A stretch of DNA of 64,000 nt from VRUE01 sp963747765 (lineage in GTDB: Bacteria; Actinomycetota; Thermoleophilia; Solirubrobacterales; 70-9): contig CAVVGH010000003.1 in NCBI GenBank assembly GCA_963747765.1, positions 1 through 64,000 of the forward strand, written 5' to 3'. Both the position numbers and the translations under genes were made by a program. The notes below the pieces were generated by a model, which saw nothing but the letters and a program-made list of their open reading frames with translations, was not told the origin of the DNA and made no database searches. Shown here one piece after another: positions 34,166-42,751 of the stretch; within the stretch, counting starts at the first letter, position 1, and the number at the start of each line of letters is the position of its first letter.

Positions 34166-35844
34166 TAGCCCACCATGTCCCGTGCCGCGGCACCCGCCGG
34201 GATCATCGGGAAGCAGTTCTCCTCTTTGGAGACCCGCACGTCGAGCAGAACCGGGCCGTCTGTCTCCAGCGCCTTGACCATCGTCTCCTCGAGGTCCGCG
34301 GCGTCTTCACAGCGCATCCCCGTCGCACCAAAGGCCTCCGCCAGCTTCACCCAGTCGGGGCTGGGACCCAGCTCGACCGAGCTGTAGCGGCGGTCCCAGA
34401 ACAGCTCCTGCCACTGACGGACCATGCCCATGTAGCCGTTGTTCATCAGGAAGACCTTGACCGGGATGTCTTCGGTGACGCAGGTTGCCAGCTCCTGGCA
34501 GGTCATGATCAGGCTGCCATCGCCGGCCAGGCAGACAACCGCCTCGTCGGGGCAGGCGACCTTGGCCCCAACTGCCGCGGGAAGCCCGAAGCCCATCGTT
34601 CCCAGACCGCCGGAGTTGATCCAGTGGCGGGGTTTGTCGAAGCCGTAGTACTGCGCGGCCCACATCTGGTGCTGGCCGACGTCGGAAGTGACGATCGCGT
34701 CGCCCTGAGTCGCCCGGTGCATTGCCTCGATCATCAATTGCGGCTTGATCTCGCCGTCCTTACCGGGGTCGTAGCTGAGCGGGTACTCCTTCTGCCAGGC
34801 GTGGATCTGCTTCCACCAGCCGTCGAGGCGCGAGGAGTCCGTCTGCAGCGCTCGATATTCGCGGGTTAGCTGAGGCAGCACCCGCTTGGCGTCTCCCACG
34901 ATCGGGATGTGGGCCGGAATGTTCTTCGAGATCTCGGCCGGGTCGACGTCGATGTGGATGAACTTGGCGCCCGGCGCGAACTCGGCGAGCTTGCCGGTGA
35001 TCCGGTCGTCAAAGCGGGCGCCGATCGCAACGATCAGGTCGGCCTCGTCCATCGCGTAATTGGCGGCTCGGGTCCCGTGCATGCCGAGCATTCCCAACCA
35101 GCGCTCGTGCGAGGCTGGAAAGGCGCCCAGCCCCATCAACGTCGAGGTGACCGGGAAGGGGTCGCAGTCGGCCAGCTCGCGCAGCTCCTCTGAGGCGTTG
35201 GCGTTGATCACTCCGCCACCCGTATATAGGACCGGCCGCCTTGCGTTGGCGAGTGCTTTGGCCGCGATCCTGACCTGCTTGATGTTGCCTTCCGCCGACG
35301 GTTTGTAGCCGGCCAGCTCGACCGACTCGGTGCGGGTCACGTAGTCGATGTCGGCGCGCGAGAGGTCCTGGGGCACGTCGATCAGCACCGGTCCCGGCCT
35401 CCCGGTCGAGGCGATGTGGAACGCCTCGTGAACGTACTCCGGAATCTGGCGGGGATCCGCGACCTGGAACGAGTGCTTCACGAAGGGCAGCGTCGCGCCA
35501 AGGATGTCGGCCTCCTGGAAGCCGTCGGTCCCGATCAGCTCGGTGCGCACCTGGCCGGTGATGAAGACCGTCGGCACCGAGTCCATCATCGCATCGGCAA
35601 TCGCGGTGACCAGATTGGTCGCCCCCGGGCCGGACGTCGCGAACGCGACTCCGACTTTCCCCGAGGCCTGCGCATAGCCCTCGGCCGCGTGACCCCCTCC
35701 CTGCTCGTGGCGAACCTGGATGTGGCGGAAGTCGCTGTCGACCAGCGCGTCGTAGGTCGGCAGGTTGGCGCCACCGGGAATACCGAAGATGTGCTTGACA
35801 CCCTCGGCCTTGAGGCTTTCCATCAACGCGTCCGCGGCTCTCAT
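34165..35844 (-). CDS. ilvB: Acetolactate synthase, catalytic (large) subunit
   Basis: ThDP/FAD enzyme that makes acetolactate and acetohydroxybutyrate, the common step of valine, leucine and isoleucine synthesis. 559 residues from ATG 35844. VRHEQGGGHAAEGYAQASGKVG carries the catalytic Glu. FITGQVRTELIGTDGFQEAD is typical of the family. GDGSLIMTCQELATCVTEDIPVKVFLMNNGYMGMV is the ThDP-Mg motif. It starts 25 nt after the sqdB stop and shares a base with ilvN. Confidence 0.96.
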   Translation of the reverse strand: MRAADALMESLKAEGVKHIFGIPGGANLPTYDALVDSDFRHIQVRHEQGGGHAAEGYAQASGKVGVAFATSGPGATNLVTAIADAMMDSVPTVFITGQVRTELIGTDGFQEADILGATLPFVKHSFQVADPRQIPEYVHEAFHIASTGRPGPVLIDVPQDLSRADIDYVTRTESVELAGYKPSAEGNIKQVRIAAKALANARRPVLYTGGGVINANASEELRELADCDPFPVTSTLMGLGAFPASHERWLGMLGMHGTRAANYAMDEADLIVAIGARFDDRITGKLAEFAPGAKFIHIDVDPAEISKNIPAHIPIVGDAKRVLPQLTREYRALQTDSSRLDGWWKQIHAWQKEYPLSYDPGKDGEIKPQLMIEAMHRATQGDAIVTSDVGQHQMWAAQYYGFDKPRHWINSGGLGTMGFGLPAAVGAKVACPDEAVVCLAGDGSLIMTCQELATCVTEDIPVKVFLMNNGYMGMVRQWQELFWDRRYSSVELGPSPDWVKLAEAFGATGMRCEDAADLEETMVKALETDGPVLLDVRVSKEENCFPMIPAGAAARDMVG

Positions 35845-35869
35845 CGGACTCGCGATGGTACCAGCGAAC

Positions 35870-37045
35870 CTATGCCTGGCCTGCAGGGGATTTCGAGGGG
35901 TCCCAACGAGTGTGGGGATCGATCGAGCTCTCGATCACGAAGCCCTTGTAGCGCTCGATGGCGTGCAGCACCGACTCGATCAGCTCCTCGCGGAGCAGGG
36001 TCGGCTTCAAGCCAAGGTCGAAAAGTTTCGTGTGCGTGGCGTTGTAGTAGTGCTCCTCGAGCTCCACGCGCGGGTTGTCGACGTGATTGATCTCGACCGA
36101 GTAGCCGAGGTGCTCGCCGGCGTGCTTGACCAGCTCGGCCAGTTGGCCGACCGAGAACTGCTCCGTGAACTGGTTGAAGACGCGGAACTCGCCGGGCTCG
36201 GCCGGGTTGGCGACCGCCAGCTCGACGCATTGCAGGGTGTCGCGGACGTTGAGGAAGCCACGGGTCTGCCCCCCCGACCCGTAGACGGTCAGCGGGTGGC
36301 CGATCACAGCCTGCACGCAGAAGCGGTTGAGCACCGTGCCGAAGACCTCGTCGTAGTCAAAGCGGGTGATCAGGCGCTCGTCGCGCGCCGTCTCGTCGGT
36401 CTCGATTCCGTAGACGACTCCCTGGTTGAGATCGGTGGCGCGCAGCCCCCAGATCCGGCAGGCAAAATGCAGGTTCGTCGAGTCGTGGACCTTGGAGCAG
36501 TGATAGAGGGAGCCGGGCAGCTTCGGGAAGGGAAGGGTGTCGGTGCGCCCCTTGTGCTCGATCTCGATGAACCCCTCCTCGATATCGATGTTCGGAGTGC
36601 CGTACTCACCCATCGTCCCGAGCTTCACCAGGTGGCAGTCGGGAACATGGTCGCGCAAGCTGAAGAGAAGGTTGAGCGTGCCGATCACATTGGTGTGCTG
36701 GGTCTCGACCGCCCGCTCGCGGGACATCATCGAGTAGGGCGCCGAGGGCTGCTCTCCGTAGTGGATGACCGCCTCGGGGCGAACCTCGGCGACCACCTCG
36801 TCGAGGAAGTCACCGTCCTCGACCGCGCCGACGTAGCGGCGGATCTGCTTGCCGGTTATCTCGCGCCAGGCATCGATCCGCTCGTCGAGAGTGCCGATCG
36901 GAGTGAGCGAATCGGTCCCGTGCTCCTGATGCCAGCGACGGCGCGAAAAGTTGTCGACGACTGCCACCTCGTGGCCCTTGGCCGAAAAGCGCAACGCGGT
37001 CGGCCAGCCCAGGTAACCGTCCCCCCCGAGGATGAGAACGCGCAT
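35870..37045 (-). CDS. sqdB: UDP-sulfoquinovose synthase
   Basis: SDR-fold enzyme that converts UDP-glucose and sulfite to UDP-sulfoquinovose, the head group donor of sulfolipid. 391 residues from ATG 37045. The NAD motif is LILGGDGYLGWPTAL (5-19); the catalytic pair is Tyr181 and Lys185 in LYHCSKVHD. SqdB-specific blocks include VDNFSRRRWHQEHGTDSLTPI, HYGEQPSAPYSMMSRERAVETQHTNVIGTLN and GTMGEYGTPNIDIEEGFIEI. The partner sulfolipid synthase (sqdX type) is not in the window. It lies 25 nt upstream of ilvB and is divergent from a glycosyltransferase cluster. Confidence 0.93.
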   Translation of the reverse strand: MRVLILGGDGYLGWPTALRFSAKGHEVAVVDNFSRRRWHQEHGTDSLTPIGTLDERIDAWREITGKQIRRYVGAVEDGDFLDEVVAEVRPEAVIHYGEQPSAPYSMMSRERAVETQHTNVIGTLNLLFSLRDHVPDCHLVKLGTMGEYGTPNIDIEEGFIEIEHKGRTDTLPFPKLPGSLYHCSKVHDSTNLHFACRIWGLRATDLNQGVVYGIETDETARDERLITRFDYDEVFGTVLNRFCVQAVIGHPLTVYGSGGQTRGFLNVRDTLQCVELAVANPAEPGEFRVFNQFTEQFSVGQLAELVKHAGEHLGYSVEINHVDNPRVELEEHYYNATHTKLFDLGLKPTLLREELIESVLHAIERYKGFVIESSIDPHTRWDPSKSPAGQA

Positions 37046-37122
37046 AGGTCGCGGCAGAGTACCGAACGGGGCGCGATCGCGGGCAACCGGGACCACCCGG
37101 CAGCGCCATAGCATCTGCGGCG

Positions 37123-38592
37123 ATGGCGTCCGCAGCGGTTGCGCGAAACGGGGAGCGTGCCGGGGTCATCGCCCTGGTGGCGATCCTCCTGCTGGGCCTC
37201 GGGCTGCGCGTCGGCTATGCCTGGGACGGCCGGGCACCGGTCTTCGACGCCGCAGCCTATGCGCGGATCGCCGCACACCTCGATCGCGGGGAGGGCTTCA
37301 CGCAGGGAAGGACCGCCACCCAGCCCGCGAGCAACTACTCGCCCGGGCTGCCGCTCTTCGTCGCCGCCCTCTACAGATTGACCGGAGGCCCTCACGAACG
37401 CTTGGCTCGCCTTGCGCTCGCCGTCATCGGATCCCTGTCCGTCCTCTTCACCTATCTGATCGGCCGCCGCCTCTCGGGCCCAGCGGCCGGCCTGATCGGC
37501 GCGGCAGCCGTGGCCGTCTACCCAGCGCTGCTCGAGTACCAGGGGATGCTGATGGGCGAGCCTCTCGCCGCCACCCTCCTCTCCGGGGCGACCCTCTCGA
37601 TCCTCTGGGCATCCGACCCGCGCGCAGCCACTCACCTCCTGCCGGTCGCCGCGCGGGTCCTGTCACGGGGAAGGGGGGCTAGCGGACTCACCCGTCCGAA
37701 CCCCCCCTCCCCCGTGCCGCCCGCGCGAAGAGCCGCCGCGCTGCGCTGGCTGGTCCCGGGCCTGCTGCTCGGAGCGCTGGCGCTCGTTCGCCCCGAGTAC
37801 CTGGCGATCTCGCTGCCGATCGCGATCGTCGTATTCGCGCGTCAGGGAGGAGATGTGTGGCGCAACGGCCTGACCCAGGCGGCAGCTCTGCTCTTGGGAC
37901 TGGTGGTGGTCGTCGCCCCGTGGACGGTTCGCAATGCGGTGGCGCTCGACCGGTTCGTTCCGGTATCCACCGGCGGCGGGCAGGTGCTCTTCGCCGGCGC
38001 CTACATGCCGTCGGACGGAAATCCCGAACGCGTCGGCCGCGAGGTCCTGGAGCGCCATCCCGGGCTGACCCGGGCCTTGGCCCTTCGCCACCTGCCCGCC
38101 GGCCAACGACCCAAGCCACGACCCGCTCCGCCAATCGACGCCGTCCTTGCCAACGTCCGCCTCGAGCAGATCCTCGCCGCGTTTGCGACCCAGCGGTACC
38201 CGGGCATGGAAACGGACCGCGCGCTGGCGCGGATGGGCCGCGAACGGCTCTGGCGCGACATAGCCGAACAGCCCCTGTCTTACACAGGCTTCCTGGCGAC
38301 CAAGCTGGTCCGGATCTGGTGGCACGGCCCCCGGGATGTGATGCGCGAGCCGCTGTGGGCAACCATGCACTGGCTGCTTGTCGCGCTGGCCCTGGTCGGC
38401 CTCGGCCTGCTTGTCCGGCACCGTCCCTGGCAGGCAGCGCTGCTTGCCACGGTTCTTATCTCGACCAGCGCGATCGGAGTCCTTCTCGTCGCCTCGCCGC
38501 GGCGCGTGCTTGTCGCTGTTCCGCTCGTCGCGGCCCTCGCGGGCGTGGCAGCGACAGCGTGCAGGGATAGCCTGGCGCGATGGCATCGCTGA
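37123..38592 (+). CDS. GT-C fold glycosyltransferase (GT39/ArnT-like), paralogue 1
   Basis: Polytopic membrane protein of 489 residues from ATG 37123 with about ten hydrophobic segments. The first periplasmic loop has the acidic residue expected of GT-C enzymes that use polyprenyl-phosphate sugars (GRAPVFDAAAYARIAAHL). SNYSPGLPLFVAALY, YPALLEYQGMLMGEPL and LVRPEYLAISLP are shared with the next gene. A Ser/Pro/Arg-rich insert around residues 180-206 is encoded by a palindromic DNA element. It overlaps the next gene by 13 bp. Donor and acceptor are unknown. Confidence 0.82.
   Translation: MASAAVARNGERAGVIALVAILLLGLGLRVGYAWDGRAPVFDAAAYARIAAHLDRGEGFTQGRTATQPASNYSPGLPLFVAALYRLTGGPHERLARLALAVIGSLSVLFTYLIGRRLSGPAAGLIGAAAVAVYPALLEYQGMLMGEPLAATLLSGATLSILWASDPRAATHLLPVAARVLSRGRGASGLTRPNPPSPVPPARRAAALRWLVPGLLLGALALVRPEYLAISLPIAIVVFARQGGDVWRNGLTQAAALLLGLVVVVAPWTVRNAVALDRFVPVSTGGGQVLFAGAYMPSDGNPERVGREVLERHPGLTRALALRHLPAGQRPKPRPAPPIDAVLANVRLEQILAAFATQRYPGMETDRALARMGRERLWRDIAEQPLSYTGFLATKLVRIWWHGPRDVMREPLWATMHWLLVALALVGLGLLVRHRPWQAALLATVLISTSAIGVLLVASPRRVLVAVPLVAALAGVAATACRDSLARWHR
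37664..37716. repeat. Palindromic element inserted in-frame in GT-C paralogue 1
   Basis: Near-perfect 15-bp arms (CACGGGGaaGGGGGG / CCCCCCCtcCCCCGTG) around a 22-nt loop inside the coding frame. The loop holds CTCACCCGTCCGAACC, the reverse complement of the core GGTTCGG[CA]CGGGTGAG found in the element of paralogue 2. It encodes the linker RGRGASGLTRPNPPSPVP. Confidence 0.7.
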
Positions 38593-40013
38593 GCATTTCG
38601 ATGCGCTCGCTTGTCGAGCGGCACGGGCGGATCACGCTGACGCTGCTCGCGACCATCCTGGTCCTGGGCTTCGGCCTGCGCGCCTATCGGGTGGTGGAGC
38701 CGCTGCCGACTCCCGGCGACGACGCCCATGCCTACTACGCACTCTCCAAGGCGCTGTATGAGGAAGGCAGCTACGGCGGGCTCGGCTTTCACAACCCCGA
38801 CGACTGGTCGCCGGGCGCACCGCTCCTCTACGCGACCTCCTTCTACGCGACCGGTGGCGCGCGCGAAGGAACCGCCCGAATCGTCGAGCTCCTGCTCGGG
38901 CTCGCCGCGATCGTCGTCGTCTACCTGCTCGGTAAGCGGCTCAACTGCCGGCCCGCCGGGCTGATCGGTGCTTTCGCCGTGGCCGTCTACCCCCCCTTCA
39001 TCCACTCGACCGGGGCGCTGTTCAGCGAGCCCCCTGCCATCTTCACCCTCCCCGCGGCATTGCTCGCCTTCCTCTGGGCAGCGAACCCAGCCCCAAATAC
39101 CCCTCGCGCGGCTGACACGGGTGAGGAGGGGGTTCGGCCGGGTGAGGCCACCATCCGGCCCCTCACCCGGGCCCGCACGGCGCGATGGTTGGTCCCCGGC
39201 CTGCTGTTCGGCCTGACGGCCCTGATCCGCCCCGAGTACCTGCTGGTCGGTGCCGCCTTCGTGGTGCTGACGGCAATTCGCGTCGGCAGGGACCGCGGCT
39301 GGCGCCCGGGTCTGGCGGGCGCAACCGCGGTGGCGCTCGGCCTGCTCGTTCCAATCGTGCCGTGGACGGTGAGGAACGCGATCTCGCTCGAACGCTTCGT
39401 GCCGATCTCAACGGGAGCCGGCAAGGCTCTCTACGTTGGCACCTACCTTCCCGGCGACGGCGAATACCAGCGCGTCAAGGCGCTGCTCGCGCGACGCTAT
39501 CTGCACCGTGACCTGAAGCTCGATTCGGCGGCCCTCGATCGTCTCGACCCGACACCACTCTTCAACCGCGTCACCGCGCGCTATCCAGGGCTTCCACGGG
39601 ACGCCGCCCTGGGCAGGATCGGCAGGCAGAACTTCAACAAGTTCTTCGGCGAAGACCCGCTCGGATATGCAGCGATGACAGTGCGCAAGGTGTGGCGAAT
39701 GTGGAGCGCCGGAATCGGCGAAGCGATGAGCGCCACCGCCGGTCGCCTGGTGCAGCTGACAATCCTGCTGCTCGGGCTGGGAGGATTGGGCGTGCTCGCC
39801 TCGCGCCGGCGATGGTGGCCACTGATCGCGATGAGCACCCCGATCGTGCTCGTCACCGCGGTTGGCGCCGTCTCGCTTGCCGCCCCCCGCCGCAACGAGA
39901 TCCTCATGACACTGGTGTTTCCGCTTGCCGGTGTGGCGCTTGCACGAGCCGGCGCGGTCATATCCTCCAGCCGATCATGGTCCCCGAGGCAGGCATCTTC
40001 CCCTCAGAGCTGA
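38580..40013 (+). CDS. GT-C fold glycosyltransferase (GT39/ArnT-like), paralogue 2
   Basis: 477 residues from ATG 38580, clearly paralogous to the preceding gene (shared WLVPGLLFGLTALIRPEYLL, VPWTVRNAISLERFVPISTGAGKALYVGTYLPGDGEYQRV). The first loop has an acidic pair in TPGDDAHAYYALSKAL, the likely catalytic region. About ten membrane segments are visible. A hydrophilic insert (about 175-200) is encoded by a palindromic element at the same place as in paralogue 1. Its end overlaps the next gene by 37 bp. It probably adds a sugar from a polyprenyl phosphate donor to a cell-surface acceptor. Confidence 0.82.
   Translation: MASLSISMRSLVERHGRITLTLLATILVLGFGLRAYRVVEPLPTPGDDAHAYYALSKALYEEGSYGGLGFHNPDDWSPGAPLLYATSFYATGGAREGTARIVELLLGLAAIVVVYLLGKRLNCRPAGLIGAFAVAVYPPFIHSTGALFSEPPAIFTLPAALLAFLWAANPAPNTPRAADTGEEGVRPGEATIRPLTRARTARWLVPGLLFGLTALIRPEYLLVGAAFVVLTAIRVGRDRGWRPGLAGATAVALGLLVPIVPWTVRNAISLERFVPISTGAGKALYVGTYLPGDGEYQRVKALLARRYLHRDLKLDSAALDRLDPTPLFNRVTARYPGLPRDAALGRIGRQNFNKFFGEDPLGYAAMTVRKVWRMWSAGIGEAMSATAGRLVQLTILLLGLGGLGVLASRRRWWPLIAMSTPIVLVTAVGAVSLAAPRRNEILMTLVFPLAGVALARAGAVISSSRSWSPRQASSPQS
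39114..39172. repeat. Palindromic element inserted in-frame in GT-C paralogue 2
   Basis: CGGGTGAGG at 39119-39127 and again at 39140-39148, with the complement CCTCACCCG at 39162-39170. The core GGTTCGGCCGGGTGAGG matches, in opposite orientation, the element in paralogue 1. It encodes a linker just before the conserved RWLVPGLL helix. Confidence 0.7.
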
Positions 40014-41044
40014 CCGCGCTCCGCACCGTCGGCCTGCTCCTCGCGGTCGCGACGGTGGCCTTCGCGGTTCTCCGCAGGCGAACGTTGCGAAACGTCGACG
40101 TGCTGATCCTGCTTCTCGTCGGATTGGGTCTGGCGATCGTCTCCGGCACCGAGCTGACCGACAGGGCACTCTCCGCCTTCTCCTTCGAGAAGGGCAACGG
40201 CGGCCGCATCCTCGGCCTCGCGGTCTTCTCGATCTTCGTGCTCTTCGTGCTGATCCTTCGCGCGCTGTCGCAGACGGCCCGCAACGCGCGCCAGCTTTCC
40301 GCCGTTCTCGAGGGCCTCGCCTGGGAAGAGTTCCGCCAGGCAAAGCTGCCCGAACGCTTCCGCGGCAAGATCGCAATCCTCATCCCCGCCTACAACGAGG
40401 CGGAGAGCGTCGGGCAGGTGCTCGACCTGATGCCGAGCGAGGTCTGCGGCATGGAAACCGCGGTGCTCGTGGTGGACGACGGCTCCCGCGATGGAACGGG
40501 CGACGTTGCCGCCGAGCACGGCGCGATCGTCGCCCGCCACGTGATCAACCGCGGCGGTGGGGCGGCGCTGCGCACCGGCTACCGCCTGATGGTCGAATCC
40601 GGGGCCGCGATTGTGGTCACGCTCGATGCCGACGGCCAGCACCTGCCCTCCGAGATGCCACGCCTCGTGCAACCCGTCTTAGACGGGGAGGTGGATGTCG
40701 CCCACGGATCGCGAGTGCTTGGCGAGGCCGACAAGAACACTCTCTCCCGAGAGCTCGGGATCGTCTTCTTCAACCGCCTCGTGTCTTTCATCACCGGCAC
40801 CAAGGTCAGCGACTGCTCGAACGGCTACCGCGCCGTGCGCACAACCGTCCTTCCTCAGCTGGTCCTCCGCCAGGAGCAGTTTCACACCTCCGAGTTCATG
40901 ATCGAGGCGATCAAGCGAAACATTCCGGCCAGGGAGATCCCGGTGACCGTCGCCAAGCGCCTCCACGGCCACTCAAAGAAGCCCGCGGTGGTCCGCTACG
41001 GGCTCGGCTTCGCAAACGCGATCGTCCGCACCTGGCTCAGGTAG
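39977..41044 (+). CDS. DUF2304 membrane domain fused to GT2 glycosyltransferase (polyprenyl-phosphate sugar synthase-like)
   Basis: 355 residues from ATG 39977. The N-terminal 110 residues form a DUF2304-like module with three hydrophobic helices (LLLAVATVAFAVL, VDVLILLLVGLGLAIVSG, FSIFVLFVLILRAL). A DPM/DPG-type GT2 domain follows: IAILIPAYNEAESVGQVLDLMP, VLVVDDGSRDGT, the donor motif DADG at 217-220, and SNGYRAVRTTVLPQL. Such enzymes make polyprenyl-phosphate-linked sugars, which GT-C enzymes use, so the three genes form a logical set. The 3' end overlaps the converging zinc-ribbon gene by 8 bp. Confidence 0.87.
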   Translation: MVPEAGIFPSELTALRTVGLLLAVATVAFAVLRRRTLRNVDVLILLLVGLGLAIVSGTELTDRALSAFSFEKGNGGRILGLAVFSIFVLFVLILRALSQTARNARQLSAVLEGLAWEEFRQAKLPERFRGKIAILIPAYNEAESVGQVLDLMPSEVCGMETAVLVVDDGSRDGTGDVAAEHGAIVARHVINRGGGAALRTGYRLMVESGAAIVVTLDADGQHLPSEMPRLVQPVLDGEVDVAHGSRVLGEADKNTLSRELGIVFFNRLVSFITGTKVSDCSNGYRAVRTTVLPQLVLRQEQFHTSEFMIEAIKRNIPAREIPVTVAKRLHGHSKKPAVVRYGLGFANAIVRTWLR

Positions 41045-41324
41045 CGGCGCCCGGGTGGTGCACCTCGGCCGGGTCGGGAAGGTAGAGGTCCGTGCCGCAA
41101 CGGGGGCAGACCTGAACGTAGAGCTTCACGATCTTGCCGCACGCCGGGCAGCGCCGTTCGGGTTCGTGCTTCTCGGAGCGGTAGAGGATCACCGCGATCA
41201 GACCGAACGGCGGCACAGCGGTGCCGATCAACAGCCATAGCCAGAAGGAGCTTCCCTTGCCGCGCCCGACTATTCCGGTGGCGAGGCCGAAGAAGAAGGC
41301 GATGACGAGGTACTCGAATCCCAT
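41037..41324 (-). CDS. Small membrane protein with C-terminal zinc ribbon
   Basis: 95 residues from ATG 41324. Two hydrophobic segments (FEYLVIAFFFGLATGIVG and SFWLWLLIGTAVPPFGLIAVILY) are followed by a double-CxxC zinc ribbon (CPACG and CPRCG, 15 residues between the pairs). Function unknown. The first 55 bp overlap the 3' end of the upstream NADH dehydrogenase gene, so the two are probably co-transcribed. Confidence 0.75.
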   Translation of the reverse strand: MGFEYLVIAFFFGLATGIVGRGKGSSFWLWLLIGTAVPPFGLIAVILYRSEKHEPERRCPACGKIVKLYVQVCPRCGTDLYLPDPAEVHHPGAAT

Positions 41325-42607
41325 GGCACCATTGTCGCTTCCAACGGCTTCGGGTGCCCAATGGAGCCGACCTCGGAGGTGTCGCGCCGAAAGGGCAGGC
41401 TCGCGGTCCAGTCGATCACCGCGCGCACCTTGCGGGCGACGCCCGGGATCTGGCTCATGTGGTAGGTCCGCGCCAGCCACCATGCGGGAAACCCTCGAAA
41501 GGTGCGGCCCCCGAGTCGTCCCACGGCCTTGTAGCGACCGAGGTTGACGAAGGCGGCGCGACCCCTGTAGCGAAACCGCTGGGCCTCGCCCACGCCAAGC
41601 TCGGCGGCGATGTTCCTGGCCACGACCCGGCCCTGGCGAACCGCATGCTGGGCGGTCGGCGGACAGAGCCCGCCGCGCGGGTCGGGAGCGGCCGCGCAGT
41701 CGCCGATCGCCCATACGGACTCCATTCCGCGCACCTTCAGGAACTCGTCGACGGGGACGCGACCGCGCACGTCAAGCGGCACCGAGAGTCGTCGCAGCCC
41801 CGGTTGCGGTGCGACGCCGGCCGTCCAAACCACGGTTCGAGTGGCGAGAGTCTCTCCGCTCGAGAGCTGGGCGCTCTCGCCGGTCACCACCTCCAGCGTG
41901 GTATCGAGACGGAACTCGATGCCGCGGCCGCGAAGCTCCCGGAGAGCGTATTCGGCCAGCCCCGTGTCGATCTCGGGCAAGACCCGGCCCGTTGCCTCGA
42001 CAAGGATCCAGCGCATACCGTGCAGGCGAGCCCGTGGGTACCTCTCGATCGCGTCGGTGGCGAAGTCCTGCAGCTCGGCGAGCGCCTCGAGGCCCGCGTA
42101 GCCGCCGCCGACGAATATGTAGGTGAGCAGCCTGTCGCGGCTCGCCGGGTCCTCGGTCGCATTGGCTGCCTCCAGCGTGTCGATCACATGGTTGCGCAGC
42201 CAGATCGCGTCCGCCAGGCTCTTGAAGCCGATTGCATGCTCGGCGAGACCCGGAATCGGAAGGGCGCGGGAAACCGAGCCGAGCGCCAGCAGGAGCTGGT
42301 CGTAGGGAAGCCGCTCGACCTCGTCGTCGCGGGTCCGTAGCTCAACCGTGCGGGCTGCCGGGTCATGGGCCTCGATCGTCCCCAGTCTCAGGTAGGTGCG
42401 GGCGAGGATCTCGCGCAGCGGCGTCACGACGTGCCGCGGCTCCAACGTGCCGGCTGCCGCCTCGGGCAGAAACGGCGTGTAGAGCAGGAAGTTGGCGTCG
42501 TTGACCAGGACCAGGCGTACCGATTGGCGCGGCACGATCCGCTCCAGCTGACGCGCCGCCATCGCCCCTCCAAAACCCCCGCCTGCGATGACGACGTTCC
42601 AAGCCAT
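41270..42607 (-). CDS. Type II NADH dehydrogenase (NDH-2 family)
   Basis: FAD enzyme that passes electrons from NADH to menaquinone at the membrane without proton pumping. 445 residues from ATG 42607. It has two dinucleotide folds: VVIAGGGFGGAMAARQLE (FAD, residues 5-22) and IFVGGGYAGLEALAEL (NADH, about 165-180). TVVWTAGVAPQPGLRRL and VWAIGDCAAAPDPRGGLCPPTAQHAVRQG are typical. The final 18 residues are Ser/Pro-rich and lie in the overlap with the next gene. A 23-bp palindrome sits 15 bp upstream of the start. Confidence 0.9.
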   Translation of the reverse strand: MAWNVVIAGGGFGGAMAARQLERIVPRQSVRLVLVNDANFLLYTPFLPEAAAGTLEPRHVVTPLREILARTYLRLGTIEAHDPAARTVELRTRDDEVERLPYDQLLLALGSVSRALPIPGLAEHAIGFKSLADAIWLRNHVIDTLEAANATEDPASRDRLLTYIFVGGGYAGLEALAELQDFATDAIERYPRARLHGMRWILVEATGRVLPEIDTGLAEYALRELRGRGIEFRLDTTLEVVTGESAQLSSGETLATRTVVWTAGVAPQPGLRRLSVPLDVRGRVPVDEFLKVRGMESVWAIGDCAAAPDPRGGLCPPTAQHAVRQGRVVARNIAAELGVGEAQRFRYRGRAAFVNLGRYKAVGRLGGRTFRGFPAWWLARTYHMSQIPGVARKVRAVIDWTASLPFRRDTSEVGSIGHPKPLEATMVPWDSSTSSSPSSSASPPE

Positions 42608-42622
42608 GGGCCGATTATGACA

Positions 42623-42645
42623 CTTTGTAACAACTTGTTACAAAG
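42623..42645. promoter_or_regulatory. Perfect 23-bp palindrome upstream of the NADH dehydrogenase gene
   Basis: Arms CTTTGTAACAA and TTGTTACAAAG around a single central base, 15 bp before the NADH dehydrogenase start. It is AT-rich in an otherwise very GC-rich region and looks like the operator of a dimeric repressor. No regulator gene is adjacent. Confidence 0.6.
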
Positions 42646-42751
42646 CACCATTCCGCACATACGGTTCGCCGGCGGGCCTGGTCGAAGGGTCGGACAGTCC
42701 CCGAAGGAGCCTCCACGGCTGTTGCTCCGGGGGGCCTGCCCGACTCCTCGG

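Noticed and set aside
42646..42751. tRNA or small RNA between gatB and the NADH dehydrogenase gene
   Set aside because: No cloverleaf or T-loop sequence could be found; only a GC-rich possible terminator stem.
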